From Methylophilus rhizosphaerae (lineage in GTDB: Bacteria; Pseudomonadota; Gammaproteobacteria; Burkholderiales; Methylophilaceae): DNA of 64,000 nt. The notes under the pieces were generated by a model, which saw only the letters and a list, made by a program, of their open reading frames with translations, ran no database searches and was not told where the DNA came from. A program made the translations under genes and the position numbers. Every line of letters begins with the position of its first letter. The first letter of the stretch is position 1. This document shows, one piece after another, positions 1-9,513 of this stretch. The stretch covers positions 248,001 to 312,000 of the forward strand of contig NZ_FNFX01000003.1 of NCBI RefSeq assembly GCF_900100975.1. The letters are read 5' to 3'.

Positions 1-521
1 TTTTTCAGCTCTCTATGCGCCGCACTTCTAAACGCATTACGGGCAGCATCAATGTCACCTTCGCTCGGCCCGGTTACTTTGGGAGGCTCCGGCGGCGGGG
101 CAGGAGGGGGCGGTACCACCAATTCAGATTTGCTTGCATTGGGAGCCGGTGAGGCGGTGATGACCGGTTGTGACGTGACTTCAGGCGCAGGAGGGGTTGG
201 CTCCCGTGGCGTTTCGGGCATGGGGGCCACTTTTTGTGGTGTTGGCTTGGGTTCTGCTGGTTTGGTCACGACAGGTTTGGGTGCCACCGGCCTGGGTGGT
301 GGTTCTACGGCCTGTGGCTTGTCCGGGGCCGGCTCGGGTTTTGCTGCCGGTGCCTCTTGTTTGACCAGTTCGATGTGGATTTCCTGTTTTTTGGCCGGAC
401 GGTTTTCGTATGTGGGCTTGGGAATGAAAAGCAAGAGCAATGCATGAATCAGCAATGAAGCAAGCAGCCACCACTCTAATGCATGTTTGAACTGTTTTGA
501 TCCCTGTAACTCGGCTTGCAC
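1..521 (-). CDS. TonB-like energy transducer, N-terminal part (C-terminus beyond the window)
   Basis: TonB-family proteins span the inner membrane and pass proton-motive force to outer-membrane receptors. Reading the complement from a GTG at 521 gives a short cytoplasmic start, one membrane helix at about residues 16-32 (WWLLASLLIHALLLLFI), and then a long linker very rich in Pro, Lys and Glu with runs such as PPPPAPPPEPPK. A charged segment (DIDAARNAF) follows at the window edge. This is the TonB plan, but the defining C-terminal domain is not visible, so TolA-like or another proline-rich transducer remains possible. GTG is the only plausible start: AAGGA lies 7 bases upstream and a stop lies about ten codons before it in frame. 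It follows moeA on the same strand after 88 bases and may be cotranscribed. Confidence 0.7.
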   Translation of the reverse strand, partial: MQAELQGSKQFKHALEWWLLASLLIHALLLLFIPKPTYENRPAKKQEIHIELVKQEAPAAKPEPAPDKPQAVEPPPRPVAPKPVVTKPAEPKPTPQKVAPMPETPREPTPPAPEVTSQPVITASPAPNASKSELVVPPPPAPPPEPPKVTGPSEGDIDAARNAFRSAAHRELK

Positions 522-609
522 GCCTACATCCTTATTATAAAACCCCCATCACGACCCGACACTATAAGCTATTTTCTGGTATTCACGCCACTCTGGCGGG
601 CCTGGGTAT

Positions 610-1869
610 TTAACATGTGCCGTAAAAAGGCTGAACGGTGACCATGGCGCCTGCTTCCAGGGCACCGGTTTGTTCATCCAGCACGATAAAGCAGTTTGCC
701 TGGCTCATGCTGCTGAGGATACCTGAACCCTGCTGCCCCAGGGTGCTCACTTTCCAGATACTGCCTTCTTTGAATAAGATGCCGCGCTGGAATTCCGTAC
801 GGCCAGGCGCTTTTTTAATGGCATTGCTACACTCAACCTGGAAGGACGGCTGTTCTCGTTGGGTTTCACCCATCAGGGAGTTGAGCGCACGCTGCACGAA
901 CTGGTAAAAGGTGACCATGGTAGACACCGGGTTGCCTGGCAGGCCAAAATAATGTGCATTACCAATCTTGCCGTATGCCAGTGGCCGGCCAGGTTTCATG
1001 TTAATTTTCCAGAACAATACTTGGCCATGGTTTGCCAGTAACGCTTTCATATAATCTGCTTCGCCTACGGAAACACCGCCGGTGGTGATGACAACATCAT
1101 GCGTACTGGCTGCTTGCAGGAGTGCGTTTTCTAGTTGTTGCGGATCATCCGCCACATTGCCTAAGTCGGTGACTGTGATGCCTGGCGATTGCAGCATCCC
1201 CCATAAACTGTAGCGGTTGCTGTCATAAATCTGCCCTTGTTGCAGTGGTTGCCCAATGCTGACAAGTTCGTCCCCGGTGCTGAAGAATGCCACTTTCAGT
1301 GTTCGATATGCCTGGATGACTGGAATACCGAGGGAGGCGACCAGGCCCATATCTGCCGCTTGTATGCGATGACCGGCGGGGAGTACGGTGTGGTTCATGG
1401 CAATATCCTCCCCTGCCAGGCGGATATTGGCGCCTGATGCCGGAAGTTTGTGAATACTCACTGTTTGGCCAGTGGTAGATGTATGCTCCTGCATGACCAC
1501 CGTATCTGCATCCGCCGGCATGACGGCTCCTGTCATGATTTTGATACAGCAATTGGCCGGGAGGGCGGCATTAAAAGGCTGGCCGGCAAAGGCGGTGCCA
1601 ATGATGGTGAGCGGCTGGTCGCCCTCGGCATGCCTGAAGGCAAAACCATCCATGGCAGAATTGTTGTGACCGGGAACATTGATGCCGGAAATGATGGGCG
1701 CTGCCAGCACACGCCCTAATGCGTCCTTGATACCAATGGACTCTGTTTCCCGGACAGGATCTAAAAACTGTTCGATATAATGGCGCGCCTGTGTCACTGA
1801 CATAGCATTCGGGTCATAATCATCGACACAGGAAGGATTGCTTATCAAGTCTGAAAGATGGTGTTGCAT
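610..1869 (-). CDS. moeA: Molybdopterin molybdenumtransferase MoeA
   Basis: MoeA inserts molybdate into adenylylated molybdopterin in the cytoplasm, the last step that makes Mo-molybdopterin. The 419-residue protein has the MoeA N-terminal signature NNSAMDGFA (residues 69-77), then the MoCF domain with STGDEL (197-202), the nucleotide/pterin motif TTGGVSVGE (262-270) and GLPGNPVS (309-316). The N-terminus is about 20 residues longer than is typical, and a second Met at residue 23 could be the real start. It lies downstream of moaA and mobA on the same strand, opposite the formate dehydrogenase operon, which is the obvious consumer of the cofactor. Confidence 0.95.
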   Translation of the reverse strand: MQHHLSDLISNPSCVDDYDPNAMSVTQARHYIEQFLDPVRETESIGIKDALGRVLAAPIISGINVPGHNNSAMDGFAFRHAEGDQPLTIIGTAFAGQPFNAALPANCCIKIMTGAVMPADADTVVMQEHTSTTGQTVSIHKLPASGANIRLAGEDIAMNHTVLPAGHRIQAADMGLVASLGIPVIQAYRTLKVAFFSTGDELVSIGQPLQQGQIYDSNRYSLWGMLQSPGITVTDLGNVADDPQQLENALLQAASTHDVVITTGGVSVGEADYMKALLANHGQVLFWKINMKPGRPLAYGKIGNAHYFGLPGNPVSTMVTFYQFVQRALNSLMGETQREQPSFQVECSNAIKKAPGRTEFQRGILFKEGSIWKVSTLGQQGSGILSSMSQANCFIVLDEQTGALEAGAMVTVQPFYGTC

Positions 1870-1943
1870 AGCTCGTCACAATGAAAGAGAAATAGTCATT
1901 CTTGCATATTTTTCCCTGAAAATAGGGCCGGGAACAGTTTTGG

Positions 1944-2504
1944 TCAGGGCTCACCAGGCAAAGTATTGATATTGGTAAATGCCGTATCATCCGCAAAATC
2001 CACAAATACATGCGGATGCCGTGCCTGCCAGGCGCTGACTCTGCGCTCCCCGCTCGCCAGGTATGCATCCAGGTTTTTCGCCAGATCACGATGCAACAGG
2101 CTGAATACCGGATGGTTACCGCTGGCGCTGCGGGCAATCGCAATGCTGGCGCGGTTGCTGACGACTGCCTCACTTAATCGCTGCACCAGGTCTAGCGGAA
2201 GCAGGGGCGAGTCACACGGTACGGTGAGCAGCCATTCCGAGTCCTGCAGGTGGTGCAGCCCTGCCTGTATGCCGGCCAGAGGGCCATCGAATTGCTGGTT
2301 GAAGTCGGCAATCACTGGAAAACCCAATTGCCGATAGATATCCAGGTTACGGTTGGCATTAATCAACAGGGTGTTTACCTGCGCCTGCAAACGCAGTAAT
2401 ACATGGTCTATCATGCGGGTACCCTGGTATGGCGCCAGTCCCTTGTCGATACCGCCCATGCGGGTGCCGCGCCCACCTGCCAGAATGACTGCGGTGACCT
2501 GCAT
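1944..2504 (-). CDS. mobA: Molybdenum cofactor guanylyltransferase MobA
   Basis: MobA transfers GMP from GTP to Mo-molybdopterin, giving the guanine dinucleotide form used by bacterial DMSO-reductase-family enzymes such as FdsA. The 186-residue protein opens with the nucleotidyltransferase P-loop LAGGRGTRMGGIDKGL (residues 8-23) and keeps the PCDSPLLP metal-binding segment. Its ATG shares one base with the moaA stop (TGATG), so translation is probably coupled. A gap of 74 bases separates it from moeA. Confidence 0.95.
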   Translation of the reverse strand: MQVTAVILAGGRGTRMGGIDKGLAPYQGTRMIDHVLLRLQAQVNTLLINANRNLDIYRQLGFPVIADFNQQFDGPLAGIQAGLHHLQDSEWLLTVPCDSPLLPLDLVQRLSEAVVSNRASIAIARSASGNHPVFSLLHRDLAKNLDAYLASGERRVSAWQARHPHVFVDFADDTAFTNINTLPGEP

Positions 2505-3514
2505 CAGCCACCAGTATGCGACATAAAGCGGATAACAGCTGGTTGCGCGCGCTGTAAATCGAAGTCATGGCCTTTAGGCTTGATCTGCATGCCATGCAAA
2601 ATCGCGGCGATGAGCGGCGTGTCGTCATCAGGATACTGGCGTAGTAACGGCAATAAATCAATTTTGTCTTCCTGGCCCAGGCATAGATAAAGTTCGCCTT
2701 TGCAGGTAATGCGTACCCGGTTGCAGTTTTCGCAGAAGTTATGGCTATGTGGCGAAATGAACCCGATACGGCTCGGTGCGCCATTCACTTGCCAGTAACG
2801 GGCTGGGCCGCCGGTTTGATACGTGCTGGGGATGAGCGAGAATGTGTTTCTCAGGCGGGCTAAAGTATCCATATTGCTGACAGCGCTTTGCTTGCGGGCA
2901 TGATCCACTTCACCTAAGGGCATTTCTTCAATAAAGCTGATATCAATGCCTTTATCAATCGCGAACTGGACTAATGGAATTGCTTCATCCTCATTGAGGC
3001 CCCGCATAAGGACGGTGTTTAGTTTGATGTTGTCAAAACCTGCCTTTAAAGCGGCTTCCAGGCCAGCCAGCACTTTTCCCAGATCACCCGTGCGAGTGAT
3101 GGCTTTGAAACGCTGAGGATCCAGGCTATCCAGCGAGAGATTGATGCGCTTGATACCGGCAGCTTTCAGTGCCGTTGCGTATTTGCTCAGCTGGCTGCCA
3201 TTGGTCGTTAATACACTTTCTTCCAGCCCCGGCAACCGGTTAACCTCCTGAAACAGCCAGAGTGCGTTTTTGCGGACCAGGGGTTCACCACCGGTAAATC
3301 GAACTTTACGCACGCCCAGACGCACAAACAATTTAACCAGGCGTGCACACTCTTCCAGTGACAGTACTTCGTCGCGTGGCAGGAAAGTCATCTCTTCCGC
3401 CATGCAATACTGGCAGCGAAAGTCGCAGCGATCGGTCATGGACAGGCGAATGTAGTCCACGCGTCGTCCAAACTGGTCAACAAGCATCTGCGGTATGTTG
3501 GCTGGGTGATTCAT
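2504..3514 (-). CDS. moaA: GTP 3',8-cyclase MoaA (radical SAM)
   Basis: MoaA is the radical-SAM enzyme that, with MoaC, turns GTP into cyclic pyranopterin monophosphate, the first step of molybdenum cofactor synthesis. The radical-SAM triad CDFRCQYC is near residues 30-37, the SAM motif is TGGEPLV, and the C-terminal Cys set (CENCNRVRITC) binds the second 4Fe-4S cluster. The protein ends SHTGG, close to the Gly-Gly tail that is essential in this family. The frame is open to a TTG at 3541, but I use the ATG at 3514: a predicted promoter would start the transcript near 3536, inside the longer version. No clear Shine-Dalgarno precedes either start. Confidence 0.94.
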   Translation of the reverse strand: MNHPANIPQMLVDQFGRRVDYIRLSMTDRCDFRCQYCMAEEMTFLPRDEVLSLEECARLVKLFVRLGVRKVRFTGGEPLVRKNALWLFQEVNRLPGLEESVLTTNGSQLSKYATALKAAGIKRINLSLDSLDPQRFKAITRTGDLGKVLAGLEAALKAGFDNIKLNTVLMRGLNEDEAIPLVQFAIDKGIDISFIEEMPLGEVDHARKQSAVSNMDTLARLRNTFSLIPSTYQTGGPARYWQVNGAPSRIGFISPHSHNFCENCNRVRITCKGELYLCLGQEDKIDLLPLLRQYPDDDTPLIAAILHGMQIKPKGHDFDLQRAQPAVIRFMSHTGG

Positions 3515-3542
3515 GCTTAACAGGAATTTTAAATTAATCAAT

Positions 3543-3570
3543 ATTCTATGCCCTTTTTATGGTTTCACAA
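3543..3570 (-). promoter_or_regulatory. Predicted sigma70 promoter of moaA-mobA-moeA
   Basis: On the complement, TTGTGA (3570-3565) and TAGAAT (3548-3543) are separated by 16 bases. The predicted start is near 3536, about 22 bases before the moaA ATG at 3514. The -35 element overlaps that of the divergent fds promoter. Prediction from sequence only. Confidence 0.4.
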
Positions 3571-3591
3571 GGGATGAATAAGGCGTATGAT
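3564..3591 (+). promoter_or_regulatory. Predicted sigma70 promoter of the fds operon
   Basis: TTCACA (3564-3569) and TATGAT (3586-3591), each 5/6 to consensus, are separated by 16 bases. The predicted start is near 3598. The short leader contains TAACTGA twice (3609-3615 and 3620-3626), followed by the ribosome-binding site GAGAGG. Confidence 0.5.
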
Positions 3592-3635
3592 TTCAGGGTG
3601 GCAGAATGTAACTGAATTGTAACTGAGAGGTTAGT

Positions 3636-4115
3636 TTGGACCATCTATTAAGCCCAGAGCAGCAGATGCTCATTCAAGCGCATATTCAAGCACATCAGCA
3701 TGTGCCGGGCGGTCTGATGCCGCTGCTACATGCAATCCAGGATGATATTGGCTATGTACCGGACGCTGTTTATCCTGATATTGCCAAGGCACTGGCGTTA
3801 TCCGTCGCTGAGGTCCATGGCGTTGTCACCTTCTATCATCATTTCCGTACCCATCCGATAGGCAGACATGTGCTGCAGATTTGCCGTGCCGAATCCTGCC
3901 AGGCCATGGGTTGCGGCAAGCTGGAAGCTGAGCTTAAATCCAGGCTGGGAGTGGATTACCATCAAACGACGCAGGATGGCCAGTTTACTTTGCTGCCTGT
4001 TTACTGCCTGGGCAATTGTGGCTGTTCGCCATCCGTTATGCTGGATGATGAAGTATATGGCCGCATGGATACTGAAAAAGTGTCTGAATTGATTGACGAG
4101 GTGTGTCATGGTTAA
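3636..4115 (+). CDS. fdsG: NAD-dependent formate dehydrogenase gamma subunit (NuoE-like)
   Basis: FdsG carries a 2Fe-2S cluster in the soluble cytoplasmic formate dehydrogenase and passes electrons towards the NAD site of FdsB. The 159-residue protein is a NuoE/thioredoxin-fold subunit with the expected cluster ligands: Cys83 and Cys88 (CRAESC), then Cys124 and Cys128 (CLGNC). The start is a TTG at 3636, preceded by GAGAGG; no better ATG lies before the conserved region. It is the first gene of fdsG-fdsB-fdsA-fdhD-fdsD and its stop overlaps fdsB by 8 bases. Confidence 0.95.
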   Translation: MDHLLSPEQQMLIQAHIQAHQHVPGGLMPLLHAIQDDIGYVPDAVYPDIAKALALSVAEVHGVVTFYHHFRTHPIGRHVLQICRAESCQAMGCGKLEAELKSRLGVDYHQTTQDGQFTLLPVYCLGNCGCSPSVMLDDEVYGRMDTEKVSELIDEVCHG

Positions 4116-5673
4116 GGTATATGTGCCCATAGATTCCACTGCCTTGTCATTAGGTGCTGAACGCACGGCAAAGGCAATTGTGAAAGAAGCACAGGCCGGT
4201 GGTATTGCGATCGAGTTGGTCCGCAACGGCTCGCGTGGATTATTCTGGCTGGAGCCACTGGTCGAAGTTGACACTGCGCAAGGCCGGGTAGCGTTTGGCC
4301 CGGTACAGCCCAAAGATGTGCCAGGTTTGTTTGCGGCCGACTTTACTAATGCCTTGTCTGATAAAGCCAAGGCGCATCCGCTTTATTTAGGACTGACAGA
4401 TGAACTGGCCTGGTTGAAAAAGCAACAACGCCTGACTTTTACGCGGGTGGGCATTACTGACCCCGTTTCGCTGGAAGATTACCTGGCCCATGAGGGGTAT
4501 AAAGGCCTGAAAAATGCCCTGGCATTAAGCGGGGCTGATATCGTCAAAGCCGTTACGGATTCCGGCTTGCGTGGCCGTGGTGGGGCGGCTTTCCCGACGG
4601 GGATCAAATGGAACACCGTGCTTAATGCGCCAGCCGAGCAGAAATATGTTGTTTGCAATGCGGATGAAGGGGATTCCGGTACTTATTCCGACCGCATGAT
4701 CATGGAAGACGATCCTTATGTACTGATCGAAGGCATGACGATTGCAGGTATCGCGGTAGGCGCTACCCAGGGCTATATTTATCTGCGCAGTGAGTACCCG
4801 CATGCGTTGCAGACCTTGAATGAAGCCATCCGTCGGGCGACATTGGCTGGCTACCTGGGTGAGGATATTTTAGGCTCTGGTAAAACCTTCCATCTGGAAG
4901 TCCGCCGTGCAGCAGGCGCTTATGTTTGCGGAGAAGAAACTTCTTTACTGGAAAGCCTGGAGGGCAAACGTGGCCTGGTACGCTTTAAACCGCCATTACC
5001 GGCGATTGAAGGCCTGTTTGGCAAACCTACCATTGTCAATAATGTGATTTCGCTGGCTACCGTGCCGATTATCCTGGACAAAGGTGCGCAGTATTACGCC
5101 GATTACGGCATGGGCCGTTCGCGCGGCACGTTGCCAATCCAGCTGGCAGGTAACCTGAAGCAAACCGGATTGGTGGAACTGGCATTTGGTGCCACTTTAC
5201 GTGAGTTACTGTATGACTATGGCGGTGGCTCGGCAACAGGCCGCCCGATTCGCGCAGTACAGGTAGGTGGCCCGTTAGGCGCTTATTTACCGGAAAGCCA
5301 GTTTGATACACCGCTGGACTATGAAGAATTCGGCAAGATCTGGGCCGTGCTGGGGCATGGTGGCATTGTCGCGTTTGACGACTCGGCAGATATGGCGAAA
5401 ATGGCCCGCTATGCGTTCGAGTTTTGTGCTGAAGAAAGCTGTGGTAAATGTACGCCTTGCCGCATTGGCTCTACACGTGGTGTAGAGGTCATGGACAAGG
5501 TGATTGCAGGTAAGAATCACGCCAGGAATGTGCAGCTGTTGCGCGATTTGTCCGATACCATGTTGAATGGTTCTTTATGCGCCCTGGGTGGGATGACACC
5601 TTACCCGGTATTGAGCGCACTGAATCATTTCCCTGAAGATTTTGGCCTGAGTCATAAGGAAGCTGCTGCCTGA
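4108..5673 (+). CDS. fdsB: NAD-dependent formate dehydrogenase beta subunit (NuoF-like)
   Basis: FdsB binds FMN and NAD and delivers the electrons from formate to NAD. The 521-residue protein has a short N-terminal thioredoxin-like extension, then the NuoF core: glycine-rich [17 protein letters not shown] (nucleotide binding), [14 protein letters not shown] (FMN), and [12 protein letters not shown] with a later CALGG supplying 4Fe-4S ligands. I chose the ATG at 4108, which has GAGG about 6 bases upstream; the frame also opens at a TTG at 4093 inside fdsG. The 8-base overlap with fdsG points to coupled translation. Confidence 0.95.
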   Translation: MVKVYVPIDSTALSLGAERTAKAIVKEAQAGGIAIELVRNGSRGLFWLEPLVEVDTAQGRVAFGPVQPKDVPGLFAADFTNALSDKAKAHPLYLGLTDELAWLKKQQRLTFTRVGITDPVSLEDYLAHEGYKGLKNALALSGADIVKAVTDSGLRGRGGAAFPTGIKWNTVLNAPAEQKYVVCNADEGDSGTYSDRMIMEDDPYVLIEGMTIAGIAVGATQGYIYLRSEYPHALQTLNEAIRRATLAGYLGEDILGSGKTFHLEVRRAAGAYVCGEETSLLESLEGKRGLVRFKPPLPAIEGLFGKPTIVNNVISLATVPIILDKGAQYYADYGMGRSRGTLPIQLAGNLKQTGLVELAFGATLRELLYDYGGGSATGRPIRAVQVGGPLGAYLPESQFDTPLDYEEFGKIWAVLGHGGIVAFDDSADMAKMARYAFEFCAEESCGKCTPCRIGSTRGVEVMDKVIAGKNHARNVQLLRDLSDTMLNGSLCALGGMTPYPVLSALNHFPEDFGLSHKEAAA

Positions 5674-5693
5674 GTGCAGTGAAGGACGACATT

Positions 5694-8585
5694 ATGGATG
5701 ACATCAAATACACCCCTTCCCAGCCGCAAGTACTGAAATACGATGCTGACAAAGATTATGGCACGCCGAAATCTGACAGCAGCGTGATGGTGACGCTGAA
5801 TATTGATGGCGTGGATGTGACCGTGCCAGAAGGTACTTCCATCATGCATGCCGCCCAGTTGAGTGGTGTGACGGTGCCTAAACTGTGTGCGACCGACTCA
5901 CTGGAACCATTTGGTTCCTGCCGCTTATGCCTGGTCGAAATCGAAGGCCGCCGTGGTTATCCGGCTTCATGTACTACGCCGGTGGCGCCTGGTATTAAAG
6001 TCAAAACCCAGACGCCAAAACTGGCCGATGTGCGTCGTGGCGTGATGGAACTCTATATTTCCGACCATCCCCTGGATTGCTTGACCTGCGCCGCCAATGG
6101 CGATTGTGAACTGCAGGATATGGCAGGCGCCGTGGGCTTGCGTGAAGTGCGCTATGGCTATGAAGGTGAAAACCACCTCGGCCAGGCCAAGGATGAATCC
6201 AATCCCTACTTCACTTTTGACCCTTCAAAATGTATCGTCTGTTCACGTTGCGTGCGTGCCTGTGAAGAAACGCAGGGCACCTTCGCCCTGACCATCCAGG
6301 GGCGCGGCTTTGAAAGCAAAGTCGCAGCGGGTAACCACAATTTCCTTGATTCCGAATGTGTCTCCTGTGGTGCCTGCGTCCAGGCTTGCCCGACTGCAAC
6401 CCTGATGGAGAAAACCGTGATTGATGCGGGGACGCCGGAACATAAAGTCACGACGACTTGTGCGTATTGCGGTGTCGGTTGCAGTTTTGACGCTGAAATG
6501 AAAGGTGAGGAAGTTGTTCGCATGACGCCCAGCAAGGCAGGCGGTGCCAATCATGGACATAGCTGTGTGAAAGGGCGTTTTGCCTGGGGCTACGCGACGC
6601 ATGCCGACCGCATTACCACGCCCATGATACGCAAAAGCATTCATGACCCATGGCAGAAAGTGGACTGGGATGAAGCCATTAATTATGCTGCCAGTGAAAT
6701 TAAACGTATCCAGGCGCAATATGGTAAAGAGGCGGTCGGAGGGATCACTTCCAGCCGTTGTACCAATGAAGAAGTCTATGTGACGCAGAAGCTGATCCGC
6801 GCCGTATTTGGCGTGAATAACGTGGATACTTGCGCCCGTGTCTGCCATAGCCCGACCGGTTATGGCCTGAAGCAAACACTGGGTGAGTCTGCCGGTACGC
6901 AGACGTTTGATTCCGTGATGAAGTCCGACGTGATTTTTGTCATGGGCGCCAATCCTACGGATGGTCATCCGGTATTCGGCTCCATTATGAAGCGCAGACT
7001 GCGTGAGGGTGCCAAATTGATTGTGGCCGATCCGCGCGCCATCGACCTGGTGGAAAATTCGCCACATGTGCGTGCGGACTACCACCTCAACCTGCGCCCA
7101 GGCACTAACGTGGCATTAATCAGTGCCATGTCACACGTAATTGTCACCGAAGGACTGGTCAAAGAGGAGTTTGTCAAAGCCCGTTGTGAATGGGAGTCTT
7201 TTGTCGCCTGGCGTGATTTCGTCGCCAAGCCGGAAAACTCTCCCGAAGCACTGGCAAAAGACCTGGGACTGGATCCACAGAAAGTACGCGAGGCGGCACG
7301 CCTGTTTGCCACCGGCGGCAATGCGGCCATTTATTACGGCCTGGGTGTCACTGAGCATAGCCAGGGATCCACAGCCGTCATGGGCATTGCCAACCTGGCG
7401 ATGGCGACTGGCAATATTGGCCGTGAAGGGGTAGGTGTGAACCCGATGCGCGGCCAGAATAACGTACAGGGCTCTTGTGATATGGGCTCCATGCCGCATG
7501 AGTATCCAGGTTACCGCCATGTGTCGGATGAGGCGACCCGCGCATTGTTTGAAACGGCGTGGGGCGTCAAGCTAAGCGCCGATCCGGGTTTGCGTATCAC
7601 CAATATGCTGGACCTGGCGGCAGAAGGCAGTTTCAAAGCCGTGTATTGCGTGGGCGAGGATATTGCACAATCAGATCCTGATACACAGCATGTAATCCAT
7701 GCCCTGGAAAACATGGAATGTGTGATTGTGCAGGACCTGTTCCTGAACGAAACCGCCAAATTTGCGCATGTCTTTTTCCCTGGTGCCTCTTTCCTGGAAA
7801 AGAACGGCACCTTTACCAATGCCGAACGTCGTATCTCGCCGGTGCGTAAAGTGATGACCCCTAAGAATGGTATGGAAGACTGGGAAATTACGGCCAAATT
7901 CTCAGAGGCTTTGGGTTATCCTATGCACTATGCCCATGCCAGCGATATCATGGACGAGATCGCCGCCTTAACGCCGACCTTTCATGGGGTCAGCTTCAAG
8001 AAGCTGGATGAGATGGGCAGTATCCAGTGGCCATGTAACGCCGAAGCACCGCAAGGCACGCCGACCATGCACGTGGGTGAGTTTGTGCGTGGCAAAGGTA
8101 AGTTCTTTATCACGCAATATGTGCCTACGACAGAGCGTGTGAATACCAAATTCCCGCTAATCCTGACCACCGGGCGTATTTTGTCGCAATACAACGTGGG
8201 CGCGCAGACACGCCGTACCCACAATGTGGTCTGGCATGCTGAGGACAGAATTGAGATTCATCCGCACGATGCTGAAGACCGTGGCATACAAGATGGCGAT
8301 TGGGTAGACATCACCAGCCGGGCTGGCCAGACCGTGTTACGCGCCAAAGTTACCGAGCGCGTGCAACCGGGCGTGGTCTATACCACGTTCCACCACCCGG
8401 GATCTGGTGCCAATGTGATTACGACAGATAACTCGGACTGGGCTACCAATTGTCCTGAATATAAAGTGACAGCAGTGCAACTGACGAAAGTAAACCAGCT
8501 GTCGGACTGGCAAAAAGAGTACCGTACGTTCAGTGATACCCAGGTTGAGTTGTCAGGCATGGATCCGCATACGGTTGTTTTCTGA
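5694..8585 (+). CDS. fdsA: NAD-dependent formate dehydrogenase alpha (catalytic, molybdenum) subunit
   Basis: FdsA oxidises formate to CO2 at a bis-guanine-dinucleotide molybdenum centre. The 963-residue protein has an N-terminal NuoG-like part with a 2Fe-2S domain (FGSCRLCLVEIEG), two ferredoxin-type 4Fe-4S motifs (CIVCSRCVRACEE and CVSCGACVQACP), then the CAYCGVGC cluster that starts the molybdopterin oxidoreductase domain. The metal ligand is cysteine, not selenocysteine, in TCARVCHSPTG, and the C-terminus is a molydopterin-dinucleotide-binding domain. Length matches characterised FdsA proteins (about 960). The ATG at 5694 with GAAGGA upstream is preferred over the GTG at 5679. Confidence 0.96.
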   Translation: MDDIKYTPSQPQVLKYDADKDYGTPKSDSSVMVTLNIDGVDVTVPEGTSIMHAAQLSGVTVPKLCATDSLEPFGSCRLCLVEIEGRRGYPASCTTPVAPGIKVKTQTPKLADVRRGVMELYISDHPLDCLTCAANGDCELQDMAGAVGLREVRYGYEGENHLGQAKDESNPYFTFDPSKCIVCSRCVRACEETQGTFALTIQGRGFESKVAAGNHNFLDSECVSCGACVQACPTATLMEKTVIDAGTPEHKVTTTCAYCGVGCSFDAEMKGEEVVRMTPSKAGGANHGHSCVKGRFAWGYATHADRITTPMIRKSIHDPWQKVDWDEAINYAASEIKRIQAQYGKEAVGGITSSRCTNEEVYVTQKLIRAVFGVNNVDTCARVCHSPTGYGLKQTLGESAGTQTFDSVMKSDVIFVMGANPTDGHPVFGSIMKRRLREGAKLIVADPRAIDLVENSPHVRADYHLNLRPGTNVALISAMSHVIVTEGLVKEEFVKARCEWESFVAWRDFVAKPENSPEALAKDLGLDPQKVREAARLFATGGNAAIYYGLGVTEHSQGSTAVMGIANLAMATGNIGREGVGVNPMRGQNNVQGSCDMGSMPHEYPGYRHVSDEATRALFETAWGVKLSADPGLRITNMLDLAAEGSFKAVYCVGEDIAQSDPDTQHVIHALENMECVIVQDLFLNETAKFAHVFFPGASFLEKNGTFTNAERRISPVRKVMTPKNGMEDWEITAKFSEALGYPMHYAHASDIMDEIAALTPTFHGVSFKKLDEMGSIQWPCNAEAPQGTPTMHVGEFVRGKGKFFITQYVPTTERVNTKFPLILTTGRILSQYNVGAQTRRTHNVVWHAEDRIEIHPHDAEDRGIQDGDWVDITSRAGQTVLRAKVTERVQPGVVYTTFHHPGSGANVITTDNSDWATNCPEYKVTAVQLTKVNQLSDWQKEYRTFSDTQVELSGMDPHTVVF

Positions 8586-9493
8586 TGGTGCATTCAACCG
8601 TTGAGTGCGCGGCTTGCCAGCTTGTTGAGCCCAGTAGTGACTGGCAGGCGATTGCGGCCGAGCAGGCTGCTACTGCATTAACCGTCACACGCTGGCAGCA
8701 TGGCCAGCCACAACAGGTGGAAGATGTGCTGGCACAGGAAGTACCGGTTGCGCTGGTGTATAACGGCATTTCGCATGTGGTGATGCTGGCCAGCCCGGCA
8801 GATCTCGAAGATTTTGCCTATGGGTTCTCTTATACCGAAGGCATTATCAGCAAGCGCAGGCAAATCTACGGCATAGAGGCCAAAGCCGTACAGGCTGCGG
8901 ATGGCTGTTTGCGCGGTATCGAATTGCATATTGACCTGGCAACGGCACAATTTTCAGCCCTCAAGGAGCAGCGGCGTAATTTAACCGGGCGTACCGGCTG
9001 TGGCTTGTGTGGGGCGGAAAGCTTGCAGCAGGTATTCAAAACGCCCGTCCGGCAAAACATACCGGCTCCTGCATTGTCTGTGACCTCGATTGATCATGCG
9101 ATGATGCAATTGAAAGCACAGCAGCCTTTGCAGCAACTGACGGGAGCAACCCATGCCTGTGCCATTGTGAGTGAACAGGGACAGGTATTGCATGTGCGTG
9201 AAGATGTGGGGCGCCATAATGCGCTGGATAAGCTGCTGGGCGCACTACTACGGCAGGAACATGATTTCACAACCTTATGGCGGAAACACTGGGTATTGAC
9301 CACCAGCCGGGCCAGTTACGAAATGGTGCAGAAAGTGGCGATGGTAGGAGGGCAGGCCTTGGTGGCAATTTCTGCGCCCACTGCGTTGGCGGTTAATCTG
9401 GCAAAGGACTATGATTTCCTGCTGGTGGGGTTCGCCAGGCCAGGGCAATGTGTGGTGTATCACGGCGCACTCGCTGACAGTGTGTCGTTTTAA
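8585..9493 (+). CDS. fdhD: Formate dehydrogenase accessory sulfurtransferase FdhD (FdsC)
   Basis: FdhD-family proteins carry sulfur to the molybdenum cofactor of formate dehydrogenase and act as its chaperone; in Fds operons the gene is called fdsC. The 302-residue protein has the conserved sulfur-carrying loop RTGCGLCGAESL and the late motif REDVGRHNALDKL. The start codon shares one base with the fdsA stop (TGATG), so FdhD is made together with the subunit it services. Confidence 0.95.
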   Translation: MVHSTVECAACQLVEPSSDWQAIAAEQAATALTVTRWQHGQPQQVEDVLAQEVPVALVYNGISHVVMLASPADLEDFAYGFSYTEGIISKRRQIYGIEAKAVQAADGCLRGIELHIDLATAQFSALKEQRRNLTGRTGCGLCGAESLQQVFKTPVRQNIPAPALSVTSIDHAMMQLKAQQPLQQLTGATHACAIVSEQGQVLHVREDVGRHNALDKLLGALLRQEHDFTTLWRKHWVLTTSRASYEMVQKVAMVGGQALVAISAPTALAVNLAKDYDFLLVGFARPGQCVVYHGALADSVSF

Positions 9494-9513
9494 TTGATGG
9501 GAAAATAGATAAG

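Noticed and set aside
52-447. Glycine-rich plus-strand ORF of 131 codons
   Set aside because: It is the antisense of the proline-rich linker of the TonB-like gene; the Gly-Ser-Thr bias is produced by Pro/Lys codons on the other strand.
3515-3541. Longer moaA from the TTG at 3541
   Set aside because: Would add nine hydrophobic residues not usual in MoaA and would begin upstream of the predicted transcript start.
6243-7085. 280-codon minus-strand ORF inside fdsA
   Set aside because: Wholly antisense to a well-conserved catalytic region, no recognisable domain; several similar antisense frames occur in this GC-moderate sequence.
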